A stretch of DNA of 10,451 nucleotides from Porphyromonadaceae bacterium (lineage in GTDB: Bacteria; Bacteroidota; Bacteroidia; Bacteroidales; Tannerellaceae): NCBI GenBank assembly GCA_003517945.1, contig DOZP01000310.1, positions 5,450 to 15,900 of the forward strand. The letters run 5' to 3'. A model generated the notes under the pieces. It did not search any database. It saw only the letters and a program-made list of their open reading frames with translations, and was not told the origin of the DNA. Positions within the stretch are counted from its first letter, which is position 1. The number at the start of each line of letters is the position of its first letter. Below are positions 1-7,111 of this stretch, one piece after another. The position numbers were made by a program, and so were the translations under genes.

Positions 1-434
1 AAGTGCCTGATCTGTTAGGATTGGATCAGGACGGCAAAGAAGTCAGGCTCAGTGATTATAAAGGACGGAAAATCGCTTTGTATTTCTATCCGAAGGATAA
101 TACGGGCGGCTGTACGGCCGAAGCGTGTAGCCTGCGCGACGGATATGAAGATTTGCGGGAAGCCGGATATGAGATTATTGGCGTGAGTAAAGACAGCGCA
201 AAGTCTCACAAGGGTTTTATTGAGAAACATAACCTGCCGTTTCGCCTGATAGCCGATACCGAAAACAAATTGCAGGAATTATTCGGCGTATGGGCGGAGA
301 AGAGTATGTACGGACGTAAATATATGGGAACATTGCGGCAGACATTTTTGATTGACGAAAACGGCAGGGTGGAAAAAATTATCGAAAAAGTCAAGACAAA
401 AGACCACGCCGCACAAATTCTAAATGACTTGTAG
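1..434 (+). CDS. bcp: Bcp-type thioredoxin-dependent peroxiredoxin, 5' end cut by window edge
   Basis: This is a thiol peroxidase of the AhpC/TSA superfamily, Bcp/PrxQ group, which reduces hydrogen peroxide and organic hydroperoxides in the cytoplasm using thioredoxin. Numbering from the GTG at 3, the visible part has the thioredoxin-like core strand IALYFYPKD (24-32), the peroxidatic cysteine C37 in GGCT and the resolving cysteine C42 five residues later, the spacing expected of atypical 2-Cys Bcp enzymes. ADTENKLQELFGVW and KSMYGRKYMG further on are strongly Bcp-like, and the protein ends in the typical TKDHAAQIL. The reading frame is open to base 1. Family members normally have several residues before the PDLLGLD segment, so the GTG at 3 is probably an internal valine and the true start lies just upstream. 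The next gene begins 5 nt after the stop. Confidence 0.93.
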   Translation, partial: VPDLLGLDQDGKEVRLSDYKGRKIALYFYPKDNTGGCTAEACSLRDGYEDLREAGYEIIGVSKDSAKSHKGFIEKHNLPFRLIADTENKLQELFGVWAEKSMYGRKYMGTLRQTFLIDENGRVEKIIEKVKTKDHAAQILNDL

Positions 435-439
435 TTGAA

Positions 440-1276
440 ATGTCGTTGTTGAGGAAAACATACTATTTATTATCCCCGTCCATGCGATTGCTGGTACGTC
501 GTATCTGGTATTTTCCGATGGATTTGCTGGATCGTATGACAGGTAAACGTAACGATATGGTTCCACCGCGGGGGATGATTTATATCGGATCGGGCGATTT
601 TATCGTGCAGGGTAATCATATCCTGGATTTATTGGTGAAATATGCGGGGCTGACCCCGGCTTCTTCCGTTCTTGATATAGGATGTGGTATCGGGAGGCTT
701 GCTATTCCTTTAACGGGGTTCCTGAACGAAAAAGGCGCTTATGACGGGTTTGACATTGTAAAAAAAGGCATAGACTGGTGTAACAAACGGATCGCCGGGA
801 AATACCGGAATTTCAGGTTTTTGCATATTGATTTGAAGAATGATCTTTACAATCATAAAACGGAAACGGAAGCTCGCAGCTTTGTTTTTCCTTATGAAGA
901 TCATTCTTTTGATTGTGTTGTGCTTACTTCTGTTTTTACGCACATGATGCCCGACGATGTGGATAATTATGTTGGTCAGATATCCCGTGTGATGCGCTCC
1001 GGCGGTAAGTGTCTTGTTACATTCTTTTTGGTAAACGAGGATATCCTTGAAAAGATGAACCGCGGAAAGACAAATTTTATTTTTAAACATTCGTGTGGCG
1101 ATTATCTGTTGATGGATAAAAGTGTAAAAGAGGCGAATGTCGCTTATAGAGAAGACTTCCTGCAAAAGTTATATGATAAATACGATCTGAAAAAGGACGC
1201 TGTTTATTACGGAGAGTGGTCTAATAGCGATAAATTCGTGAGTTTTCAGGATGTTGTTATATTATCTAAACGCTGA
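440..1276 (+). CDS. Class I SAM-dependent methyltransferase, substrate unknown
   Basis: The 278-residue product has a Rossmann-type methyltransferase core. Motif I is VLDIGCGIGR (77-86), the glycine-rich SAM-binding loop. The acidic residue expected after strand 2 is D105 in GFDIV. FDCVVLTSVFTHM (158-170) fits strand 4 and the catalytic-side loop, and RVMRSGGKCLVTFFL (183-197) is the usual post-motif strand with its SGG turn. The N-terminal 45 residues are basic and partly hydrophobic (LLVRRIWYFPMDLLDRM), which could support membrane association, but no clear transmembrane helix is seen. The ATG at 440 lies 5 nt after the peroxiredoxin stop, with no Shine-Dalgarno sequence. Related proteins often occur near glycan or lipid genes, so a sugar or lipid O-methyltransferase is possible. 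This is inference, because nothing in the sequence fixes the substrate. Confidence 0.85.
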   Translation: MSLLRKTYYLLSPSMRLLVRRIWYFPMDLLDRMTGKRNDMVPPRGMIYIGSGDFIVQGNHILDLLVKYAGLTPASSVLDIGCGIGRLAIPLTGFLNEKGAYDGFDIVKKGIDWCNKRIAGKYRNFRFLHIDLKNDLYNHKTETEARSFVFPYEDHSFDCVVLTSVFTHMMPDDVDNYVGQISRVMRSGGKCLVTFFLVNEDILEKMNRGKTNFIFKHSCGDYLLMDKSVKEANVAYREDFLQKLYDKYDLKKDAVYYGEWSNSDKFVSFQDVVILSKR

Positions 1277-1324
1277 TAAGGTGATAAAGTGTAATTTAAT
1301 TCTATAAAAAAATAATTGTTGATT

Positions 1325-2356
1325 ATGGCAAAGGAGAAAGAAGAAAAAAATATCCAGGCGGAGGGCGGTGTAAATGCAGATAAACTGAAAGCGCTGCGTG
1401 CGGCGATGGATAAGATTGAGAAAAGTTACGGAAAAGGTTCTATCATGAAACTTGGCGACGAGCAGATTGAGAGTGTGGAAGTGATACCTACCGGCTCTAT
1501 CGGATTGAATGCGGCGCTGGGCGTAGGCGGTTATCCCCGTGGACGCGTGATTGAGATATACGGGCCGGAGTCATCCGGTAAAACGACACTGGCCATTCAT
1601 GCAATCGCCGAAGCGCAGAAGGCGGGCGGTATCGCTGCATTTGTTGATGCGGAGCATGCGTTCGATCGTTTTTATGCGGCCAAACTGGGGGTAGATGTAG
1701 ATAATCTGTGGATCTCGCAGCCGGATAACGGGGAACAGGCGTTGGAAATAGCCGAACAGTTGATTCGTTCTTCCGCTGTGGATATTGTTGTGATAGACTC
1801 TGTTGCGGCGCTTACTCCGAAAGCGGAGATCGAAGGAGATATGGGGGATAGTAAGATGGGTTTGCAGGCGCGACTGATGTCGCAGGCTTTACGCAAGCTG
1901 ACCGCGGCGATCAGCAAGACTAAAACCACCTGTATTTTTATCAACCAGTTGAGGGATAAAATCGGTGTGATGTTCGGTAGTCCCGAAACAACAACCGGTG
2001 GAAACGCACTGAAATTCTATGCATCGGTACGTCTCGACATTCGTCGTATCGGCACCTTGAAAGATGGCGATGAAGTGTTTGGAAATCAGGTGCGTGTAAA
2101 GGTTACTAAAAATAAAGTCGCTCCTCCGTTCCGTAAAGCGGAATTTGATATTATGTTCGGCGAAGGTATCTCCCATTCGGGCGAGATCGTAGACCTCGGC
2201 GTAGAACTTAATATTGTGAAAAAAAGCGGGGCCTGGTTCAGTTACAATGATACGAAACTCGGACAGGGGCGTGATGCGGCCAAAAGATGTGTGGAAGATA
2301 ATCCGGAACTGGCCGAAGAGCTTGAAAAGCTGATTTTTGAGGCGTTGAAAAAATAA
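1325..2356 (+). CDS. recA: RecA recombinase
   Basis: RecA forms ATP-dependent filaments on single-stranded DNA, drives homologous pairing and strand exchange, and acts as co-protease in the SOS response. The 343-residue protein carries the Walker A motif GPESSGKT (80-87), the catalytic glutamate in VDAEHA (E110), Walker [10 protein letters not shown] (155-163), loop L1 with [18 protein letters not shown] (170-187), and the FINQLR segment (205-210) whose glutamine Q208 senses nucleotide, followed by loop L2 with [13 protein letters not shown] (218-230). The C-terminal domain ends in the acidic-then-basic tail [13 protein letters not shown]. The ATG at 1325 is chosen over the in-frame TTG codons at 1316 and 1319 because MAKEKE is a normal Bacteroidota RecA start. 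The 48-bp gap upstream is AT-rich and shows no clear LexA-type operator. Length and motifs are complete, with nothing degenerate. Confidence 0.99.
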   Translation: MAKEKEEKNIQAEGGVNADKLKALRAAMDKIEKSYGKGSIMKLGDEQIESVEVIPTGSIGLNAALGVGGYPRGRVIEIYGPESSGKTTLAIHAIAEAQKAGGIAAFVDAEHAFDRFYAAKLGVDVDNLWISQPDNGEQALEIAEQLIRSSAVDIVVIDSVAALTPKAEIEGDMGDSKMGLQARLMSQALRKLTAAISKTKTTCIFINQLRDKIGVMFGSPETTTGGNALKFYASVRLDIRRIGTLKDGDEVFGNQVRVKVTKNKVAPPFRKAEFDIMFGEGISHSGEIVDLGVELNIVKKSGAWFSYNDTKLGQGRDAAKRCVEDNPELAEELEKLIFEALKK

Positions 2357-2360
2357 AAAG

Positions 2361-2390
2361 CGTACCTGATACGTTTCTTGTAGAAGAAAC
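2361..2390. repeat. Two small adjacent hairpins between recA and the acyltransferase gene
   Basis: CGTA (2361-2364) and TACG (2370-2373) form a weak 4-bp stem. It abuts a perfect 7-bp stem, GTTTCTT (2373-2379) with AAGAAAC (2384-2390), closed by the tetraloop GTAG. The second hairpin ends 10 nt before the ATG at 2401. No T run follows, so it does not look like a Rho-independent terminator. It could affect translation start or mRNA processing between recA and the glycan cassette. Short hairpins also arise by chance in AT-rich gaps. Confidence 0.45.
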
Positions 2391-2400
2391 TGATTCAATT

Positions 2401-3342
2401 ATGTCAAAAGAGTTGTATCGGGAATTATGTGCAAAAGAAAATACTATACCTGTTTTTTCACGTGACTGGTGGTTGGACGCCGCATGTGGCAAAGACTGGG
2501 AGGTTTTGATGTTGGAAAAAAAAGGCAGGGTATATGCTGCGATGCCGTTGTATGTGCCCTGTAAGCATGTCGTTTTAATGCCGGACTATACGCAGACAAT
2601 GGGGATCTGGTTTGCTTCCGAAGCGGATGACGCTAAATATTCGTCCGTACTGGAGCATCGTCAGGCAGCCTGTAAGAGTATCATTGAGCGACTCGGGCAA
2701 TACCGGTCGTTTCAGCAGAACTTCGGCTACGGATTTACCGACTGGCTGCCGTTTTACTGGGCGGGATACGTACAGACGACGCGTTATACTTACATACTTC
2801 ACGGTATTGACGATTTCGATAAGATCATGGCGGGTATGAGCCAGCAGACAAGACGTAATATAAAAAGAGCCGAAGAACAGTTGATAACGGTGCGTCGTGA
2901 TATTGAGGCGGATGATTTCATGAAAATACAGTCTCTTACGTTCAGACGGCAACATAAGCGTAATACGCAAAGCCGGGTGGTGCTTCGCCGGCTTATTGAC
3001 GCAGCGCGTGAACGCGGGCAGGGTAGTCTTTTCGGCGGTATCGACAAGGACGGAAATATGCATGCGGTTGCATTTGTTGTCTGGCAGAACAGTTCCGCCT
3101 ATTATATCGCAGGTGGCGGAGACCCGGAATTCCGTGCTTCGGGAGCGCATAGTTTTGTTTTGTGGGAAGCTGTCAAATATGTTTCCCGCTATACGGATCA
3201 GTTTGATTTCGAAGGCTCTATGCTTCCCGGGGTAGAGCGTTTTTTTCGTGAATTCGGGGCCGTGCAGACACCTTATTTTATGATACGCCGCGGAAAGCCG
3301 GATCTTTTGGACCGGATCCGGATAAAATTGAGAGCCGAATGA
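2401..3342 (+). CDS. FemAB/BioF2-like acyltransferase (GNAT fold)
   Basis: The 313-residue protein resembles the GNAT-related acyltransferases grouped with FemAB and BioF2/CelD-like domains, which move acyl or aminoacyl groups onto cell-envelope glycans or lipid-linked precursors. The basic segment MSQQTRRNIKRAEEQ (146-160) is the typical lead-in to the second GNAT-like half. FGGIDKDGNMHAVAFVVW (211-228), YYIAGGGDPEFRASGAHSF (234-252) and the C-terminal FDFEGSMLPGVERFFREFG (268-286) follow the pattern seen in this family, including the DFEGS motif. There is no signal peptide or membrane helix, so it should act in the cytoplasm. The ATG at 2401 follows recA by 44 nt. The stop overlaps the deacetylase-like start (ATGA, 3339-3342). 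The acyl donor and acceptor are unknown. A role in acylating the amino sugar made by this cassette is inferred from the neighbours. Confidence 0.75.
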   Translation: MSKELYRELCAKENTIPVFSRDWWLDAACGKDWEVLMLEKKGRVYAAMPLYVPCKHVVLMPDYTQTMGIWFASEADDAKYSSVLEHRQAACKSIIERLGQYRSFQQNFGYGFTDWLPFYWAGYVQTTRYTYILHGIDDFDKIMAGMSQQTRRNIKRAEEQLITVRRDIEADDFMKIQSLTFRRQHKRNTQSRVVLRRLIDAARERGQGSLFGGIDKDGNMHAVAFVVWQNSSAYYIAGGGDPEFRASGAHSFVLWEAVKYVSRYTDQFDFEGSMLPGVERFFREFGAVQTPYFMIRRGKPDLLDRIRIKLRAE

Positions 3343-4628
3343 CTGAAATAATACGATACATACTTCGGTTTATGATAGGCGAGCACCTGCCTGATGAGGT
3401 AAGCCGGTTTGTCGGATATACATCCGACAGATCTTCTTTCCGGGATTATAAGGTGGTGATTATTCCTTCCGGTTTTTTTGAAGACAATGTATATGGGACG
3501 GCTAACACAAAGCCGCCTGTTCCTTTGAAGTATATTGAAGGCGTTCCCTTTTTATACGGGACTCCTGATGTGGAACGTACGGGTGATACGATTATCGTTC
3601 ATGCGGATCTTGTTGCAAGCGCTTACTTCCTGTTAAGCCGCTATGAAGAAATGTTGCATCGTGATATCCGCGATGAACACGGGCGTTTTCCCGGTCGTGC
3701 GTCTTTGCCGCGGCGTGCAGGGTTTATAGACCGTCCTGTTGTTGACGAATATGGAAAACTGATCCGCACCTGGCTCGGCAGCAACGGGGTATCCGTGCAG
3801 GAGCTTGTCCCGTTTATACGAAAGATAAACCTGACCCATGATATAGATATCCCGTTTACCGGGCGTACATGGCGAAGTGTGGCCGGCAAAATTCTGTCGG
3901 GACGGAACCCTGTGGCGGCCATTCGTGAAAAATACGCTCCTTTGGAACATAATCCTTATTATACGTTTCCGTGGATGCTGGAACAGGATAAGAAACTGCA
4001 ACGTACCATTGGAAATGAGCGTTGCCGGTTTTTGTTTTTTTTCAGAGCGGGAGGGGAGGCGAAACAAGACCGGCCCTATTATGACTTACGCGGAAAAGAT
4101 ATCCGGTCGCTGTTTTCTTTATGCGAACAATATGAGGCGACGATAGGCCTTCATAGCAGTTATCAGGCAGGAAAGGAACCTTCCCTTATTTTAGCTGAAA
4201 AGAGGAAGATAGAAGAAGCGTTCGGGATGGAAATCATACACAACCGTCATCATTTTCTTGCTGCGCGTGAGCCCGAAGATATGGAATATCTTGCGGTGGC
4301 CGGTATAACCGATGATTATACGATGGGTTATGCGGATGTGGCCGGATTCCGTTTAGGTACGTCTTTACCCGTCCGGTATATAAATCCCGTAACGCGCCGG
4401 CTATCCGCTCTCAGGCTTCATCCTCTTACGATTATGGACAGTACGCTGAACGAAGTCAACTATATGAACCTGACCCGGGACAGGGCGGAGGAATATTGTA
4501 TGAAGTTAATTAATAATGTACGGAATGTAAACGGTGAACTTACCTTGTTGTGGCATAATACGTCGGCTATCGAAAGAAGCGGGTATTTGCGTCAATTATA
4601 TAGTAAGCTGATCAATAAACTGGGATAA
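3339..4628 (+). CDS. Polysaccharide deacetylase-like protein (NodB/CE4-related, Bacteroidota subfamily)
   Basis: The 429-residue protein belongs to a Bacteroidota family annotated as polysaccharide deacetylase, with an N-terminal domain of about 160 residues before the NodB-like barrel. Landmarks are LTHDID (165-170), corresponding to the aspartate motif that supplies the base and a metal ligand; GLHSSYQAG (270-278), the second metal motif; RHHFL (303-307); ITDDYTMGYADVAGFRLGTS (323-342); MDSTL (366-370); and LLWHNT (403-408) near the end. All occur in family order, so the gene looks intact. No signal peptide is evident, which suggests cytoplasmic action, probably on a lipid-linked or nucleotide-linked glycan intermediate. 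The classical H-S-x-x-H motif reads H-S-S-Y-Q here, so either metal binding differs in this subfamily or the activity is not standard deacetylation. The start overlaps the preceding stop by 4 nt, which suggests coupled translation. Confidence 0.8.
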   Translation: MTEIIRYILRFMIGEHLPDEVSRFVGYTSDRSSFRDYKVVIIPSGFFEDNVYGTANTKPPVPLKYIEGVPFLYGTPDVERTGDTIIVHADLVASAYFLLSRYEEMLHRDIRDEHGRFPGRASLPRRAGFIDRPVVDEYGKLIRTWLGSNGVSVQELVPFIRKINLTHDIDIPFTGRTWRSVAGKILSGRNPVAAIREKYAPLEHNPYYTFPWMLEQDKKLQRTIGNERCRFLFFFRAGGEAKQDRPYYDLRGKDIRSLFSLCEQYEATIGLHSSYQAGKEPSLILAEKRKIEEAFGMEIIHNRHHFLAAREPEDMEYLAVAGITDDYTMGYADVAGFRLGTSLPVRYINPVTRRLSALRLHPLTIMDSTLNEVNYMNLTRDRAEEYCMKLINNVRNVNGELTLLWHNTSAIERSGYLRQLYSKLINKLG

Positions 4629-4644
4629 TAAAACAAATGATTTC

Positions 4645-5769
4645 ATGAAAATAATTACGGTTATAGGCGCAAGGCCGCAATTCATAAAAGCGGCTATGGT
4701 AAGCAGAGCGATAAAGGAGTATAATACAACGAATAAGGGACACAAAATCAGGGAATGTATCCTCCATACGGGACAACATTATGATAAAAATATGAATGAT
4801 GTTTTTCTGGATGAACTGGGTATAAAAAAGCCGGACTGGCAATTGCATTGCGGGGGACTGGCCAGTAATACCAGAATGCTGGCGGAAATGCTGGCCGGTA
4901 TAGAAAAAGCGTTACTGGAATGTCAGCCTGACTATGTCCTTGTTTACGGTGATACCGTTTCTACACTGGCCGGCGCCCTGGCGGCATCCCAGTTACAGGT
5001 GCCCGTATTGCATGTGGAGGCCGGATTGCGAAGTTTCAACAAACAAATGCCGGAGGAGACAAATCGTGTTCTTACGGATCATATCGCTTCCCTGCTTTTT
5101 TGCCCTACCTATACGGCGATTCAGAATCTGGCAAGAGAAGGAGTAACAGACGGAATTTTTTATACGGGAGATGTGATGTATGATGCGACGCTTGCTTTCG
5201 GAAAGGTAGCCGAAGATCAGTCCGGCGTATTGTCCACACTCGGTTTGCAGCCTGAAGAATACCATTTATGTACCGTTCATCGTGCGGAAAATACCAATGA
5301 CCCGGAGCGTCTGACACAGATTATCCTGGCGCTTGTGGAAATCGCAACGCCTGACTGCCCGGTTATTTTTCCGCTTCATCCGCGCACAAAAATGTATCTC
5401 CGTAATTATAACCTGAATGCAACGATCTCTTCCAATGAAGCGCTTAAAATGATTGATCCGGTTAATTATTTAGACATGGTGATGCTTGAGAAGAATGCGA
5501 AAACGATATTGACGGATTCGGGAGGCGTCCAGAAGGAAGCCTATTTTCACCGTACCCCATGTGTTACGTTGCGTGAAGAAACGGAGTGGGTTGAAACCGT
5601 TGAAGCCGGTTGGAATCAGATAGCCGGATTTAACACGGAGAAAATAATCGAATGTCTTGGCAATGAGCCTGAAAAAAACGAGATCAGAGCGTATGGCGAC
5701 GGATGTGCATCCGAAAAAATAGTCAATGCGATTGTCCGGTGTTATGAAAATAATGGTGGTTTGATGTGA
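4645..5769 (+). CDS. wecB: Non-hydrolysing UDP-N-acetylglucosamine 2-epimerase family (WecB/WbpI-like)
   Basis: The 374-residue GT-B-fold enzyme inverts C2 of a UDP-linked N-acetylhexosamine, typically UDP-GlcNAc to UDP-ManNAc, through a 2-acetamidoglucal intermediate in the cytoplasm. Visible motifs are IGARPQFIKAA (7-17), TGQHYD (42-47), VYGDTVSTLAGALAA (100-114), HVEAGLRSFN (123-132), PEETNRVLTD (136-145), HRAEN (212-216), LHPRT (244-248), LTDSGGVQKEA (289-299) and ETEW (312-315). Catalytic and binding residues expected in the family (D103, E125, E137, H212 and the SGG loop) are all present. IGARPQFIKA and RSFNKQMPEETNRVLTD look closer to WbpI-type enzymes, which epimerise UDP-2,3-diacetamido sugars, than to E. 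coli WecB, so the exact sugar is open. It starts 16 nt after the deacetylase-like gene and overlaps the glycosyltransferase start (GTGA). Confidence 0.92.
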   Translation: MKIITVIGARPQFIKAAMVSRAIKEYNTTNKGHKIRECILHTGQHYDKNMNDVFLDELGIKKPDWQLHCGGLASNTRMLAEMLAGIEKALLECQPDYVLVYGDTVSTLAGALAASQLQVPVLHVEAGLRSFNKQMPEETNRVLTDHIASLLFCPTYTAIQNLAREGVTDGIFYTGDVMYDATLAFGKVAEDQSGVLSTLGLQPEEYHLCTVHRAENTNDPERLTQIILALVEIATPDCPVIFPLHPRTKMYLRNYNLNATISSNEALKMIDPVNYLDMVMLEKNAKTILTDSGGVQKEAYFHRTPCVTLREETEWVETVEAGWNQIAGFNTEKIIECLGNEPEKNEIRAYGDGCASEKIVNAIVRCYENNGGLM

Positions 5770-7049
5770 GTCCGAAATCTGTTCTTATCCTGTGTGATCT
5801 GTTTCCGCCGGCATTTGGTCCGCGCATGGGGTATTTATGTAAATATCTCAGGCAAAACGGTTGGAGTCCGGTGGTTGTGACGGAATATATGGATGAGAAG
5901 CTGTTTTCGTTTCTGACGAAAGAGGTAGATGTTTCCTATGTCCGTTATTATAAACGAAAAGGAATCGCCGGAAAAATAGAATGGGGCTGGACGTTTCTGC
6001 GTGATATGCTGTTCGGCTATAAAGATAAGCGAATGTATCGTGAAGCGTTGAAAGCGGCAGGGGCGCGTCACTTTGACCTTATTTTGTGCAGTACTTACCG
6101 TACTTTTCCATTGCCTGCCGCCCGGCGTCTGGCAACTAAGATGCGACTTCCTTTGATTGTAGATTTGCGGGATATCATCGAGCAATATACGGGAAACGAA
6201 TTTATAACCCATCCCCTTCCGAAAATTTTTGGCCTTGATAAATGGATTGCCTCCGGTTTCCGGAAAAGGAATCTCCGGGCAAGAAATGATATTTTGCGTG
6301 AGGCGGCCGGTGTTACTACTGTTTCGCCGTGGCATGTATCGGTTCTTAAGCAATATAATGCAAATACGCATTTGATATACAATGGGTATGACCCGGAGCT
6401 ATTTTATCCTTCCGGTCAGAAAAATGATACATTTTATATTACCTATACCGGCCGCTTGTTGAGCACCGCTATGCGTGATCCGGACTTATTGTTTCAGGCG
6501 GTTGAAAAGCTGTCGGAAGATGGCGTTATATCTCCGGACTTGTTTCGGATACGTTGGTTTACAGACGATAAGTCAAGAGACACGATCAGGCGTGCGGCAG
6601 CGAAATATGCCCGTATAGAGGCTTATATGAGCTATTCGGGCTATGTATCTGCGTCTGAAATTCCCCGCGTATTGAATGAGAGTTCTATCTTGTTGCTGTT
6701 GACGAACAAGGCGGATGCAAATGGCCCGAAAGGAGTGATGACCACTAAATTTTTCGAATCGCTGGCTGTCGGTAAACCGGTCTTGTGTGTACGTGGCGAC
6801 GAGGGATGCCTTGAAGAGGCGATTAACCGTACGCGGTCGGGATTGTCTGCCCACCATGCGGACGAAGTCTATGATTTTATAAAAACACATTATCTGAACT
6901 GGAAAGAAAATAAACCGCCTGTTGATGATTCCGATAAAAATGAAATCGGAAAGTTTTCGCGTGAAGCGCAGGCTAAGCAGTTTACAGAACTGTTTGAACA
7001 GGTAGCCGGTATTCCCCCGGCAGCTAAAAGTTGCAAAGAGGCCTTATAA
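5766..7049 (+). CDS. Glycosyltransferase, GT-B fold, family-4-like
   Basis: The 427-residue protein looks like a retaining GT4-type glycosyltransferase that adds a sugar from a nucleotide donor to a glycan acceptor at the inner face of the membrane. The N-terminal acceptor domain opens with VLILCDLFPPAFGPRMGYL (6-24), the common strand followed by a glycine/proline loop and helix. IVDLRD (131-136) is the usual D-x-R-D stretch, and TTVSPWHVSVLK (185-196) plus IYNGYDPELF (204-213) lead into the donor domain, which starts at TYTGRLL (226-232). TTKFFESLAVGKPVLCV (326-342) is the donor-site motif, with E331 in the glutamate position. The start is GTG at 5766, overlapping the epimerase stop by 4 nt. 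The next in-frame ATG would remove the first strand and loop. The C-terminal tail after about 390 is low in recognisable motifs. Donor and acceptor are unknown. Confidence 0.85.
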   Translation: MSPKSVLILCDLFPPAFGPRMGYLCKYLRQNGWSPVVVTEYMDEKLFSFLTKEVDVSYVRYYKRKGIAGKIEWGWTFLRDMLFGYKDKRMYREALKAAGARHFDLILCSTYRTFPLPAARRLATKMRLPLIVDLRDIIEQYTGNEFITHPLPKIFGLDKWIASGFRKRNLRARNDILREAAGVTTVSPWHVSVLKQYNANTHLIYNGYDPELFYPSGQKNDTFYITYTGRLLSTAMRDPDLLFQAVEKLSEDGVISPDLFRIRWFTDDKSRDTIRRAAAKYARIEAYMSYSGYVSASEIPRVLNESSILLLLTNKADANGPKGVMTTKFFESLAVGKPVLCVRGDEGCLEEAINRTRSGLSAHHADEVYDFIKTHYLNWKENKPPVDDSDKNEIGKFSREAQAKQFTELFEQVAGIPPAAKSCKEAL

Positions 7050-7111
7050 AAAAAATACCGCATTTTGTCACAAAATCCCTATTGTAAAAGTCTTAATTAT
7101 AAAAATTAATT
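7050..7111. promoter_or_regulatory. Likely promoter/regulatory gap before the sigma-factor gene
   Basis: This 62-bp AT-rich gap separates the glycan cassette from the sigma/anti-sigma unit and is the largest gap between genes. It holds a perfect 15-bp palindrome (7062-7076). At 7107-7114 TAATTTTG matches the Bacteroidota -7 consensus TAnnTTTG, with a poor TTG at 7082-7084 upstream. That -7 match overlaps the proposed TTG start codon at 7112, so it may be a chance match. No T-tailed hairpin follows the glycosyltransferase stop, so read-through from the glycan genes is possible. Confidence 0.4.
7062..7076. promoter_or_regulatory. Perfect 15-bp palindrome, candidate operator
   Basis: ATTTTGT (7062-7068) and ACAAAAT (7070-7076) are perfect inverted repeats around a single C at 7069. 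Such a short, symmetric site suits a dimeric DNA-binding protein better than an RNA hairpin, whose stem would be only about 5 A-T pairs. It sits 36 bp before the sigma-factor start and 13 bp after the glycosyltransferase stop. The regulator, if any, is unknown. Confidence 0.4.

Noticed and set aside
710..1165. 151-codon minus-strand open frame opposite the methyltransferase
   Set aside because: It overlaps the SAM-binding core on the + strand and has no recognisable motif.
1316..1324. In-frame TTG codons giving RecA a 3-residue N-terminal extension
   Set aside because: The ATG at 1325 gives the usual MAKEKE start. An extension by TTG codons adds nothing typical of the family.
1277..1324. Search for an SOS (LexA) box or clear -7/-33 promoter ahead of recA
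   Set aside because: No convincing dyad or TAnnTTTG match was found. TAATTGTTG near the start is only a partial resemblance.
2373..2390. Hairpin after recA considered as its terminator
   Set aside because: The stem is short and AT-rich and is followed by TGATTCAATT rather than a T run, so intrinsic termination is unlikely.
1889..2398. 169-codon minus-strand open frame opposite recA
   Set aside because: The + strand codes an intact RecA with all motifs, and the minus translation has no family features.
2575..3150. 191-codon open frame on the minus strand inside the acyltransferase gene
   Set aside because: It lies wholly within a gene with clear family motifs, and its translation shows no recognisable domain. 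It is a shadow of the coding strand.
5835..6371. 178-codon minus-strand open frame opposite the glycosyltransferase
   Set aside because: The + strand carries consistent GT-B motifs through this region, while the minus frame looks like random composition.
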